In this document: piece by piece, positions 7,900 through 16,515 of the stretch
How the letters are laid out: the number at the start of each line of letters is the position of its first letter
Numbering within the stretch: position 1 is the first letter of the stretch
Source of the DNA: Emiliania huxleyi CCMP1516
Taxonomy: Eukaryota; Haptophyta; Isochrysidales; Noelaerhabdaceae
Reading direction: 5' to 3'
Length of the DNA stretch: 23,658 nt
NCBI RefSeq assembly: GCF_000372725.1
Contig: NW_005199171.1
Coordinates: 68,911-92,568, forward strand
Program-made: the position numbers and the translations under genes
The notes under the pieces: model-generated
The model's database searches: none
Told to the model about the DNA's origin: nothing
The model's input: only the letters and a program-made list of their open reading frames with translations

Positions 7900-9226
7900 G
7901 AGTGAGGCCCTTGACGGCCCCGCCCCCAATGGGGCGGGGTTGAATGGGCTAGCGCTGGCGTGGCGTTGACATGAGCACAAAGTTGCTAATGTGCGTAGAC
8001 GAACAAACACAGAGTAGGGTTGAAATCGTCCACGTAAGGCTTAGGGAGTGCTTGGGGTGGCCTCAGGCATCCCCAAGGGAGTCGCAGCGGTGCCCCATAA
8101 GCAGCTTAGCGATTGTCGAACCTCGAAGCGCGTTCGTTTGAAGAAAGGCACACGGTACTATCGGGCCACCGGAGAGTCACCGGTAAACTTCGACACTTAG
8201 AGGGGTGAGAGCATGCATTATTGTGGCATATCATGTCACATAAGGTCGAGCTTGACCGCAGAAGCATCAAGAAGCGGATACTCCAACTCGACTGTGCCGG
8301 CAAACTGCCTCCTCACGCCGGCCGGCTGCCAGCAGCCGTCGCGGCCCGTGGCGTGCACCAGAGAGGGAGAGAGGTCGAGTCCGCATGGCTCAGGCCGGCC
8401 AGAAGGTGTGTGGCGACATCACCGTGGCAGGAGTGCGGAGAAGATCTCGCCGAACGCGAGCAGCGGAAGGCCGAAGTGTGCCAGCGCAAGAGCCTCGCGA
8501 ACGGGTGCAGAAGGAGCTCGCCGTGACACGATGCCGGGCGGTGGTGGTGCTCTGGCGGCTGTGCACAGTGGGAAAGGTCAGGCTGCAACAGCGTAGCACG
8601 ATGGTAGTGCCCCACTGCAGCCTGGCCTGACATGCACAGGGCGAACAGAGACCTTGCTATCGCCTGGCGCTCGTCTGGGCAAACTTTGACCGCCGCCCGG
8701 CTCGCCACGAGCACGCAGCGACAAAATGATGACCGTGTCGAAGTTGAGGCTGGTCGAGAGGAAGAGGCTGCCGTGCGAGCCGGCAACTGGCTGGCTCGGC
8801 GTGAACGGCCGGCGGCGACTTTTTGCCGAAGAGCGTGCCTGCCGAAGAGCGAGTCTGACTCAAAGTGCACGGAGTGGGTGCCGCCGACCGTCGGGAAGAG
8901 TCCGATGGGTGCCAGGAGGATCCAGAGAGCGATGAAGGCGCAAATTGCGCCGCCGAAAGCGGCGGTAGAGGCCAGGACGTGCGCGTGGGCCGGTCGGGCC
9001 ACGTCCCGGGGCGAGCGATCGAGGGCCGCGGGGCTCGCCCCGCCGGCCGAGCGGTGCGAACGGCCGGTCGCCCGCTTCGGGTTGGACCCGCCGGGCGGTC
9101 CGGCGGCGGATGGCACGGCCGGGCGGGCCCCGGGAGGCAGGCGGGGCCGCGACAGGCGGCAGGGCAGAAAATCCCATTCGGAGAGTGGTTGGACAGACCC
9201 GGTTGCTACTTTCAATGATAGGGACA
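7900..9226 (+). repeat. 1.3-kb tandem array, copy 2 (1327 bp)
   Basis: Nearly identical to copy 3 by eye. It shares with copy 3, but not with copy 1, the short CACACGG form, GATCTCGCC instead of GAGCTCGCC, and CCCCACTGC instead of CCCCGCTGC. Copies 2 and 3 are therefore the younger pair. Confidence 0.93.
8313..9215 (-). CDS. Possible membrane-anchored protein, array copy 2
   Basis: Same frame as the copy 1 candidate with only a few changes (for example Ala to Val in QAAVGHYHRA and Ser to Arg in SARSSPH). The frame is preserved across copies, but near-identity at the DNA level means this is not evidence of selection. Confidence 0.25.
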   Translation of the reverse strand: MKVATGSVQPLSEWDFLPCRLSRPRLPPGARPAVPSAAGPPGGSNPKRATGRSHRSAGGASPAALDRSPRDVARPAHAHVLASTAAFGGAICAFIALWILLAPIGLFPTVGGTHSVHFESDSLFGRHALRQKVAAGRSRRASQLPARTAASSSRPASTSTRSSFCRCVLVASRAAVKVCPDERQAIARSLFALCMSGQAAVGHYHRATLLQPDLSHCAQPPEHHHRPASCHGELLLHPFARLLRWHTSAFRCSRSARSSPHSCHGDVATHLLAGLSHADSTSLPLWCTPRAATAAGSRPA

Positions 9227-10552
9227 GAGTGAGGCCCTTGACGGCCCCGCCCCCAATGGGGCGGGGTTGAATGGGCTAGCGCTGGCGTGGCGTTGACATG
9301 AGCACAAAGTTGCTAATGTGCGTAGACGAACAAACACAGAGTAGGGTTGAAATCGTCCACGTAAGGCTTAGGGAGTGCTTGGGGTGGCCTCAGGCATCCC
9401 CAAGGGAGTCGCAGCGGTGCCCCATAAGCAGCTTAGCGATTGTCGAACCTCGAAGCGCGTTCGTTTGAAGAAAGGCACACGGTACTATCGGGCCACCGGA
9501 GAGTCACCGGTAAACTTCGACACTTAGAGGGGTGAGAGCATGCATTATTGTGGCATATCATGTCACATAAGGTCGAGCTTGACCGCAGAAGCATCAAGAA
9601 GCGGATACTCCAACTCGACTGTGCCGGCAAACTGCCTCCTCACGCCGGCCGGCTGCCAGCAGCCGTCGCGGCCCGTGGCGTGCACCAGAGAGGGAGAGAG
9701 GTCGAGTCCGCATGGCTCAGGCCGGCCAGAAGGTGTGTGGCGACATCACCGTGGCAGGAGTGCGGAGAAGATCTCGCCGAACGCGAGCAGCGGAAGGCCG
9801 AAGTGTGCCAGCGCAAGAGCCTCGCGAACGGGTGCAGAAGGAGCTCGCCGTGACACGATGCCGGGCGGTGGTGGTGCTCTGGCGGCTGTGCACAGTGGGA
9901 AAGGTCAGGCTGCAACAGCGTAGCACGATGGTAGTGCCCCACTGCAGCCTGGCCTGACATGCACAGGGCGAACAGAGACCTTGCTATCGCCTGGCGCTCG
10001 TCTGGGCAAACTTTGACCGCCGCCCGGCTCGCCACGAGCACGCAGCGACAAAATGATGACCGTGTCGAAGTTGAGGCTGGTCGAGAGGAAGAGGCTGCCG
10101 TGCGAGCCGGCAACTGGCTGGCTCGGCGTGAACGGCCGGCGGCGACTTTTTGCCGAAGAGCGTGCCTGCCGAAGAGCGAGTCTGACTCAAAGTGCACGGA
10201 GTGGGTGCCGCCGACCGTCGGGAAGAGTCCGATGGGTGCCAGGAGGATCCAGAGAGCGATGAAGGCGCAAATTGCGCCGCCGAAAGCGGCGGTAGAGGCC
10301 AGGACGTGCGCGTGGGCCGGTCGGGCCACGTCCCGGGGCGAGCGATCGAGGGCCGCGGGGCTCGCCCCGCCGGCCGAGCGGTGCGAACGGCCGGTCGCCC
10401 GCTTCGGGTTGGACCCGCCGGGCGGTCCGGCGGCGGATGGCACGGCCGGGCGGGCCCCGGGAGGCAGGCGGGGCCGCGACAGGCGGCAGGGCAGAAAATC
10501 CCATTCGGAGAGTGGTTGGACAAACCCGGTTGCTACTTTCAATAATAGGGAA
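9227..10552 (+). repeat. 1.3-kb tandem array, copy 3
   Basis: Identical to copy 2 over almost its whole length. It differs near the end (CAAACCCGG for CAGACCCGG near 10523, then CAATAATAGG for CAATGATAGG) and loses similarity at about 10550, where homopolymer-rich sequence begins. Confidence 0.93.
9640..10542 (-). CDS. Possible membrane-anchored protein, array copy 3
   Basis: Third copy of the same frame; it differs from copy 2 by a Ser to Phe change near the N terminus (MKVATGF). The same reservations apply: a hydrophobic segment is present, the family is unknown, and an opposing open frame overlaps. Confidence 0.25.
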   Translation of the reverse strand: MKVATGFVQPLSEWDFLPCRLSRPRLPPGARPAVPSAAGPPGGSNPKRATGRSHRSAGGASPAALDRSPRDVARPAHAHVLASTAAFGGAICAFIALWILLAPIGLFPTVGGTHSVHFESDSLFGRHALRQKVAAGRSRRASQLPARTAASSSRPASTSTRSSFCRCVLVASRAAVKVCPDERQAIARSLFALCMSGQAAVGHYHRATLLQPDLSHCAQPPEHHHRPASCHGELLLHPFARLLRWHTSAFRCSRSARSSPHSCHGDVATHLLAGLSHADSTSLPLWCTPRAATAAGSRPA

Positions 10553-10815
10553 GAGGTTCAACCGGGCCTTTGAAACACTGGGGGTGGGTGCCAATCGGGG
10601 GCCGCCCGGGTTTTTTTGTGGGCCCCGCCACTTTTGTAGCCCCCCCCCCCCCCCCCCCGCCCCAAAGACCGCCCCCAAAGACCGCCCCCCCCCCTGTTAT
10701 GGGGGACCAGGGGGGCCCCCCCAACCCCCCGGCCCGGGCCCTACCCCTTAACAACCCCCTTTCCCCCCCTTTCCCTTCCCCCCCCCCCCCCCCCCCGAAC
10801 CCCCGAACCCGACAG
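10553..10815. other. Homopolymer-rich low-complexity stretch
   Basis: C runs of up to about 18 bases, G runs, and the phrase AAAGACCGCCCCC repeated. It ends with a possible 3' splice site (CCCGACAG at about 10808-10815) leading into the next gene, so part of it is probably intron. Its composition is unlike the rest of the window and it starts exactly where the tandem array ends, so a local assembly or base-calling problem is possible. Confidence 0.6.
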
Positions 10816-11604
10816 GCGCGCGCCGACGTGGCCGCCGCCGAGGCCGCCGCCGAGGCCGCCGAGGCCGCCGCCGAGGCGGCGTCCAAGGTGGCGGCCGGCG
10901 CGGCGATCACTGCGGCGATGGCAGGCAACGAGTCCACCGCCGCCAAGGAGCTGGCCCACGCGGCGGTGGCCGCGTCCAAGGACGCCCTCGACGGCCTCTG
11001 CGCCTCGAACGTCGCCCTCGTCGAGGCGCCCCGCGGCGGCCCTTTGCGTCCCGTCGCCTCCGCGGCCGTCGCCTCCGCGGCCGTCGCCCTCGCTCTCAGC
11101 GCCCCCCCCACCGCCCCCCCCAGATGCGCGACAAGTCGAACAAGGCGGAAGAGCTGGCAAAGAAGGCACTCAGCCGCCTCCCGAGCTACCCTGGCCGCCG
11201 CTCGCACCCTCGCTCACCCCCCCCCTACCCCCCCTCCACCCTTTGGTCAGGTGCGCGACGAGTCGAAGAAGGCGCTCGACGACGCCACCGCCACCTCCGT
11301 CGCCACTCGCGCACTGGCGGAGACGGCGCTCGAGCTTGCGCGCGACAACACGCGCGAGGTCTACGACATCAAGGAGCTCTTCGAGACGGCTTTTTCGCCC
11401 TGCCCCTCGCCCTCGCCCACGCCGGCTGACTCGCCGGCGGTGCCCGAGGAGCCCTCGCCCGCGCCGCTGCCGGCCGCGGTCGTCGCGGACAAGGTCGAGG
11501 TCGAGGACAAGGAGGCGCCCAAGCCCGCGACGATGACGCGCACGCCGCTCAAGCTGCTCGGCGCCGCCGACCCTGGCAAGGAGGGCAAGGAGAACCGCGC
11601 CTGA
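10816..11604 (+). CDS. Ala-rich coiled-coil protein, 3' exons
   Basis: Three phase-0 exons are proposed: 10816-11025, 11124-11165 and 11251-11604 (TGA). They encode an Ala/Glu-rich helix (AEAAAEAAEAAAEAASK), then MRDKSNKAEELAKK, then VRDESKKALDDATATSVATR and RDNTREVYDIKELFETA, followed by a Pro/Ser/acidic tail ending KEGKENRA. The paired MRDKSNKA and VRDESKKA exon starts look like duplicated helical units. This resembles LEA-like or general amphipathic helical proteins, and I do not assign a function. Exon 2 is in a different frame from exons 1 and 3. From exon 2 to exon 3 no in-phase GT donor exists, so a GC donor (AAG|GCACTC at 11166) is needed. The first intron could use GAG|GCGCCC at 11026 or a GT at 11020. 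Upstream exons are not identifiable. Confidence 0.6.
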   Translation, partial: ARADVAAAEAAAEAAEAAAEAASKVAAGAAITAAMAGNESTAAKELAHAAVAASKDALDGLCASNVALVEAPRGGPLRPVASAAVASAAVALALSAPPTAPPRCATSRTRRKSWQRRHSAASRATLAAARTLAHPPPTPPPPFGQVRDESKKALDDATATSVATRALAETALELARDNTREVYDIKELFETAFSPCPSPSPTPADSPAVPEEPSPAPLPAAVVADKVEVEDKEAPKPATMTRTPLKLLGAADPGKEGKENRA

Positions 11605-12502
11605 AACCGCCGGAGTTTGACGCCCCGTCGGGGAGCCGGGCCCAAGGCGGGCCCGGCCCTCTCTCTCGTGACGCCGAGGGCGCGCGCGGGAGACGGGGCG
11701 AGGCAGGGGGGTCGAGGAGGGGGGCGCGCGCCCGTGGGGGCGCTGCATACCCTTGTCTGAGTGATTGTCGCGCACGGGAGAGAAGGTTCGGCTCTGGGGT
11801 TCTCTGTGGGGGGGGATCTCGCGTTGCCTGGTAAATCGATTGCACCTGGGATATCTCTCGTCGCGACCATAGTGTTATTTTGCGTCGGGCGTACGGGGAG
11901 ATACTGTGCGCCGCTGGTGTATGTGCTTTGCTGGATGGTTATAGAAACAGCCCACCCACCCCGCACTCCCAGTGTCTAACTCAGATCTCAGTCGTGTGAC
12001 CCTGGGAGTGTCTAACTCCGTGAACACTTACCGTAGTCAGCACGGTCACGCACACAAGAGAAAACGGAAATGCTTGCCCCCACAGCTGTGAGAGCTGCAC
12101 CTCAGGGAGGCAGAGCATAACTGTGCGCACATGCAGATCTGCACCGACCCGACGCCTCGCGGCGGCGAGCTCCATGTGCAGAGACAGGACGCCCTCCTCA
12201 GGACGCCCGCCGACAGCAGCACCGCCTCGAGGTTGAGCGCTCAGCGCGGCGGCCAGCTGCGGCGCCCGCTCCGCCCTCGCCCGCGCGGCCCCGCCGCCGC
12301 CACGCCTCGAGCTACTCCGCGTCGAGCGGGTGCTCCTCTGCCGGCGCGAAGCAGGTGCGCGACGGCGTAGCCCGGAGCTCCTCACTGCCCACCGCAGCAG
12401 CCCTTGCCACACGGCTTCTCGAGCTCTCGGTGCGCGGTGGCCAGAACGACCCCGGGCAAACAGCATACGCGCTGACGCCGCCCGCGATGACTGTGCGCCG
12501 CA
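11605..12502. other. Spacer between convergent genes
   Basis: It holds the 3' flanks of the coiled-coil gene (+) and MED27 (-). A direct repeat, GAGTGTCTAACTC or similar, occurs at about 11965-11982 and 12005-12018. A minus-strand frame at 11981-12466 is open but Arg-rich with no motif. No RNA gene is recognised. Confidence 0.4.
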
Positions 12503-13253
12503 TCACTCCCTCAGCGCCACCCACTCCGCCTCCCAGCAGGCCGACCCACGGCTAGCGGCAAAGCAGCCCGGATGGTACGCCTGCAGCTGCGGCGTGCGGA
12601 CGGTGGGCGGCAGCAGGACCGTGCTGCTCGGCCCGGCCGGCGCGAGCAGCCGGCCGCACCTGTTCGCGCCGCTCGTGGTGTGAGGAGGCGCCGTGGGTGT
12701 GTTGCCGGCTCGCCAGGTCGCTGGCCGCACATCGCGCAGCGCTCGGTCCACAGGCCGTCGAGAGAGCAGAGCCATCGGATGAGCCGTGGTAGCCTGCCAC
12801 CGCCGAGGAGGCGTCAGCGCGAGGGCCGCTAGGGCGGGACGAGCCGCGGGCAGGTCGCAGGAGGTGCTTAGGAGTGGACGTGGAGGGAGAGAGAGCGCCG
12901 CCCGCTCACCGCTCCGGGGGCGGCAGAGCGTCGAGATGCACGAGGAGGGAGCCGGCGTGGGCGGAGAGGGCGCGGAAGAGGTGCGTCCGCGGGTGCGGCA
13001 GGTACGCGGGGCACGCGGCCCCGTCCTCGTGCGGGCCCACCACCACGCGCCGTGGCAGCCAGCCCGCGGAGCCCTCGGGCGCCACCACCACCTCTATCGC
13101 GGCGGAGAAGGCGCCGGCGATGCCCACCTCGAGGACGCTGTAGCCGGGACGGGTGGCGGCGGCGGCGTGGCGGACCGACAGGCCCGCCTCGGGACGCTGC
13201 AGGTGCGCCGGCGCGGCCTGGCGGGCGGCGTCGAGCAGCGCGGCTGGCTCCAT
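12503..13253 (-). CDS. MED27: Mediator complex subunit 27 (MED27), short form
   Basis: Three exons on the minus strand: 13253-12910 (phase 2 end, donor GTGAGC), 12793-12731 (phase 2 end, donor GTGCGG) and 12659-12503 (TGA). Spliced, the C terminus reads RLIRWLCSLDGLWTERCAM-CGRLL, then VLLPPTVRTPQLQAYHPGC. This matches the MED27 C-terminal pattern: a WL-SY-LF helix, a C..CG pair, LPP, then an AYH..C end that looks like a zinc-binding knuckle. Upstream, SVLEVGIAGAFSAAIEVVV and THLFRALSAHA fit the preceding conserved part of the family. MED27 is a Mediator tail/upper-tail subunit linking activators to RNA polymerase II. At about 187 residues this lacks the N-terminal coiled region of the roughly 310-residue animal protein. 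The first ATG here may be internal, with earlier exons missed. Recognition is from family pattern memory. Confidence 0.72.
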
Positions 13254-13760
13254 GAATGAAGAAAAACACCGGGGGTCGAGAAAACCTAATGCCTAATCAC
13301 CTTCCTAAAACAAATACATAGATATACCGAATTCGACCGCGGCGCGCCGCCGGCGGCGTGGCGGACCGGCAGATCAGCCTTGGCGGTGGAGACTGGAGTG
13401 GGGCTCCTGTCGTTAGACGTGGAGACGCGAGGGTTGCCTCCCCTTGCCCCACCACCTCGTGTGTGTGGAGAAGTTTACCTTACCTTACCTTACCTAGACT
13501 GGAGTCGAGTGACGTGTGGCTGTGACCTGTGTGGCGTGTGGGGAGCAGTGCTCCAAGTCCGAAGTCGTCCAGAGAGCAGAGTCACAGTCACTCTCGGAGA
13601 GTCTCGAAAAAAACGGATAGCCCCAACCACCATTTGCATCCCGAGGAGTCGCACAGTGCCCGGTGTGTCCTGTGTGATGCACGCACGAGCGGGTGCGCGC
13701 TCACACCGCAAACCCTATACTCAAATTGCAAGGTGGAATCCGCGGACCAGCCGCCTACTG
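13254..13760. other. Spacer between MED27 and the Kelch gene
   Basis: About 500 bp, upstream of MED27 and downstream of the Kelch gene. An AT-richer patch at about 13290-13340 is the best candidate for the MED27 promoter. Four tandem TTACC units lie at 13475-13495. I find no sequence resembling the missing MED27 N terminus. Confidence 0.45.
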
Positions 13761-14966
13761 CTACATCAAAGCAGCGAAAGGAGAGCTCCGCGCCGTCGCC
13801 ATCGGCGGCGCCGCCTCCCACGCATTCGTCGCGGGGTCGTACCGCTCCACCGAGCTGAGGTCGCCGTCGCCGCTGAAGCCTCCCACAGCGTAGAGCTTGC
13901 CGTCGAGCACAGCCACGGTGTGAGCATACCGTGCCGTCGCCATCGGCGCCACCGCCTCCCACGCGTTCGTCGCGGGGTCGTACCGCTCGACCGAGCTGAG
14001 GTCGCCGTCGTCGCCGCTGAAGCCTCCCACAGCGTAGAGCTTGCCGTCTAGCACTGCCACGGCGACAGCGCTCCTCGCCGTCGCCATCGGCGCCACCGCC
14101 TCCCACGCGTTCGCTGCCGGGTCGTACCGCTCGACCGAGCTGAGGCAGCCACCATCGTCGCCTCCCAAAGCGTACAGCTTGCCGTCGATCACCGCCACGG
14201 CGGGAGAATGCCGCGCCGCCGCCATCGGCGCCACCGCCTCCCACGCGTCCAAGGCCGGGTCGTACCGCTCCACCGAGCTGAGCCAGCGGTACCTCAGGTG
14301 GCCGTCGTCGTCGTTGCAGCCGCCCACAGCGTAGAGCTCGCCGTCGAGCACCGCCACGGCGTGAGCCTCGTGTGGCGTTGCCATCGGCGCCACCTCCTCC
14401 CATGCTTTCGTAGCCAAGTCGTACCGCTCCACCAGGTTGGAAGTTGCGCCGTCAGCCACATCCTGGCCACCCGCCGCGTACAGCTTGCCATCGAGCACCG
14501 CCGTGCGGAAGTTCGTGCGTGCCGTCAGCATCGGCGCCACAGCCTCCTCCTCCCACGCATTCGTTGACGGGTCGTACCGCTCCAGCGAGCTGATGAACTC
14601 GTGGTCGCTGTCTTCGCCGCCGATCACGAGCAGGCGCGGCCTCTCGCGCTTCTTCAGCGTCTCCTTCCAGCCGCGGCGCCACGCGCGGCACGTCCCCTTG
14701 ACGGCGTGCGCCTTGGTCGGCAGCTGGGCAAGGATGTGCGGGGCGAGGTCCGGCGAGAGGAGGACCTCGGAGAGCACCCACTCGGGCTGCTCCACGAGCC
14801 GTGCGGCGTGCTCCTCCGCCACGCGCAGCGCGGCGTCGCTCGCGCCCGCCTGCGCCTCGATGATGGCGCACAGCTGCGAGCGTGAGGGACCCTGCTCCTT
14901 GATGATTACGAGCAGCTGCTCCGAGTTGAGGCCCGAGAGGCGGGCGCCGATGCGGTGGGAGGCCAT
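13761..14966 (-). CDS. F-box-like Kelch-repeat protein
   Basis: Single exon of 401 codons from ATG at 14966 to TAG at 13761; a GTG just upstream is in frame, but ATG is the natural eukaryotic start. Residues about 68-100 (SPDLAPHILAQLP, then CRAWRRGW) look like an F-box. Residues about 110-395 form six Kelch repeats with the hallmark pattern: a hydrophobic run ending in GG (for example DGKLYAVGG), then SSVERYDPATNAWE and an APMATAR turn. Six blades suit a beta-propeller substrate receptor for an SCF-type ubiquitin ligase, which is inference. The middle and last repeats are almost identical in DNA with a period of about 140-150 bp, indicating recent internal duplication. The first blade is the most diverged. 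The reading frame is intact. Confidence 0.9.
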   Translation of the reverse strand: MASHRIGARLSGLNSEQLLVIIKEQGPSRSQLCAIIEAQAGASDAALRVAEEHAARLVEQPEWVLSEVLLSPDLAPHILAQLPTKAHAVKGTCRAWRRGWKETLKKRERPRLLVIGGEDSDHEFISSLERYDPSTNAWEEEAVAPMLTARTNFRTAVLDGKLYAAGGQDVADGATSNLVERYDLATKAWEEVAPMATPHEAHAVAVLDGELYAVGGCNDDDGHLRYRWLSSVERYDPALDAWEAVAPMAAARHSPAVAVIDGKLYALGGDDGGCLSSVERYDPAANAWEAVAPMATARSAVAVAVLDGKLYAVGGFSGDDGDLSSVERYDPATNAWEAVAPMATARYAHTVAVLDGKLYAVGGFSGDGDLSSVERYDPATNAWEAAPPMATARSSPFAALM

Positions 14967-15098
14967 CACGTCGAAAGGTATGTGCTTCCGAAGCAGAAAA
15001 GAATTTAAACAAAAGAACTCTCTCTCACAGCAGACAGGCTCGACACAGGTGCGAACTGGCGCGTGCTAGTACTATCACCGGCACACCACCGGAGCCGC
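14967..15098. promoter_or_regulatory. Probable promoter region of the Kelch gene
   Basis: An A-rich patch at 14990-15025 includes AAAAGAATTT (14997-15006), a motif also found near the starts of the methionine synthase, Dispatched-like and RCC1 genes in this window. Position relative to the transcript start is unknown. Confidence 0.35.
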
Positions 15099-16164
15099 CT
15101 AAGCGACTCCGTTAAGAACGGCAATGCACTTAGCTCCGTGCACAATGCCGCTGTCCCCGCACGCTAGCTCGTTCACCGTCTGCCACGCCACGGCGGTGTG
15201 GAGAACGACAGACAAGCGCTGCATCTGCAGCCCGTGCCAGTTCTTGGTGGTCCATGTGACCTCATCGAGGTGCTGAGCGTGCGAAAGTTTGTTACTCAGC
15301 TGGTCCGCCGCCTGCCGAAGAATTCTGCGGACGCCGTCCCCGAAGCCGCCGAACGTCTCGAAGTCGAGCAAACGCAGGTCGCAATTCTTCTCCCGCGCGA
15401 ACCGGTATTCGCCCTTCTCGTAGCGGGCCGTCACAGGTGCCCCCGCCTCCGCCTCCCCCTCACTCTCCCCCTCCTCCTCTTCCGCCGCCGCCGCCTCCGC
15501 CTCTGCATCCTCCGCCTCCCTCCCCCCCTCCCCCCCCCCTCCCGGCCGCGGCCATGCAGCATGCCCTAACACTAAGTCGAGCAGCGCCCGCTCGGTGTTG
15601 CCGAAGGCGACAAAAGCCCCCTTCCAGCCGAGCCGATCGCCACCCTTGCACGCAAGCGAGCTCGTCAGTTTCAAGTCGCCAACGAGGCGCACATGCCCTT
15701 TGCCGATGTTCGCCGCCGCCACGTCAGGTTGTTTTGGGTTACTGTAACTGAGGTGTGCAGTCGGCTCCATCTCGATGAGCATGCCCCACGCCGAGCGAAG
15801 GGTCTTGACGAGTCGTTTGAGCAGGTATTTGTGTCGTGTCGCGTGCTTCGCACGCGGGTTGACCATTGCGGCATCGCCGAGTTCTTCGTGCGGCTTGCCG
15901 TTTGGCGCCTTCTTGCCCGCCTCCACCGCCTGGCAGGCAACATCGAGCGGGAGGCCGAGGCGGCGCTGAACTGTAATGCGCATCGCCCACGTCTCCATCT
16001 TCATATCATCCCGCATGGGGATCGCATTCAGGAAGGCGCCAGCCCCCTCCTGGCTGACTGCGACGAACCGAATCGCCTCGCGCCAGCACTTGTGGTTCTT
16101 GCACCTGCCAGTCTTGTAGCGGCCGCCCCGCCGGGATGCCTCGCTGACGAAGGCGTCGGCGAGG
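15099..16164 (-). CDS. Mobile-element-type protein with possible PD-(D/E)XK nuclease motifs
   Basis: A minus-strand frame ending in TAG at 15099 encodes about 355 residues of non-repetitive protein downstream of the 12-bp repeat. It includes [54 protein letters not shown], then [17 protein letters not shown] and LVGDLKL. The last three segments give E, PD and D-x-K spacing, as in PD-(D/E)XK nuclease folds. The LNAIP and RRLGLPL phrases recall C-terminal nuclease-like domains of retroelement proteins repeated in algal genomes. A Glu/Gly-rich insert lies near residue 210, and the C terminus ends [15 protein letters not shown] see no reverse transcriptase in the window. The frame continues upstream through the repeat as Ser/Pro, so the true N terminus is uncertain. 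Family identity is from memory; function is unproven. Confidence 0.5.
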
Positions 16165-16167
16165 GCG

Positions 16168-16515
16168 ATGCTCGGGCTGCTGCTCGGGCTGCTGCTCGGG
16201 CTGCTGCTCGGGCTGCTGCGAGGGCTGCTGCGAGGGCTGCTGCGAGGGCCCCTGCGAGGGCCCCTGCTCGGGCTGCTGCTGCTGTGAGGGCTGCTGTGAG
16301 GGCTGCTGCGAGGGCTGCTGCTCGGGCTGCTGCTCGGGCTGCTGCTCGGGCTGCTGCTCGGGCTGCTGCTCGGGCTGCTGCTCGGGCTGCTGCTCGGGCT
16401 GCTGCTCGGGCTGCTGCGAGGGCTGCTGCGAGGGCCCCTGCTCGGGCTGCTGCTGCTGTGAGGGCTGCCGTGAGGGCTGCTGCTCGGGCTGCTGCTCGGG
16501 CTGCTGCTCGGGCTG
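16168..16515. repeat. 12-bp minisatellite (CTCGGGCTGCTG family)
   Basis: About 29 units of CTCGGGCTGCTG and its variants CGAGGGCTGCTG, CGAGGGCCCCTG and TGAGGGCTGCTG. A compound block of these variants occurs twice (about 16230-16320 and 16418-16480), so the array grew by larger duplications as well as single-unit slippage. In the methionine synthase frame it would encode PEQQ repeats, in the downstream ORF's frame SSPS repeats, and on the plus strand ARAA repeats. It is exactly the seam between the two. Confidence 0.92.

Noticed and set aside
10570..10815. Upstream extension of the coiled-coil gene through the poly-C region
   Set aside because: The encoded Pro/Gly runs come from homopolymers; a 3' splice site at 10815 is the better start of the visible exon.
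11981..12466. 161-codon minus-strand frame downstream of MED27
   Set aside because: Arg/Ala-rich, no recognisable motif, no splice signals linking it to MED27, whose stop codon is clear.
16168..16515. CRISPR-like array
   Set aside because: Units are 12 bp with no unique spacers; it is a minisatellite.
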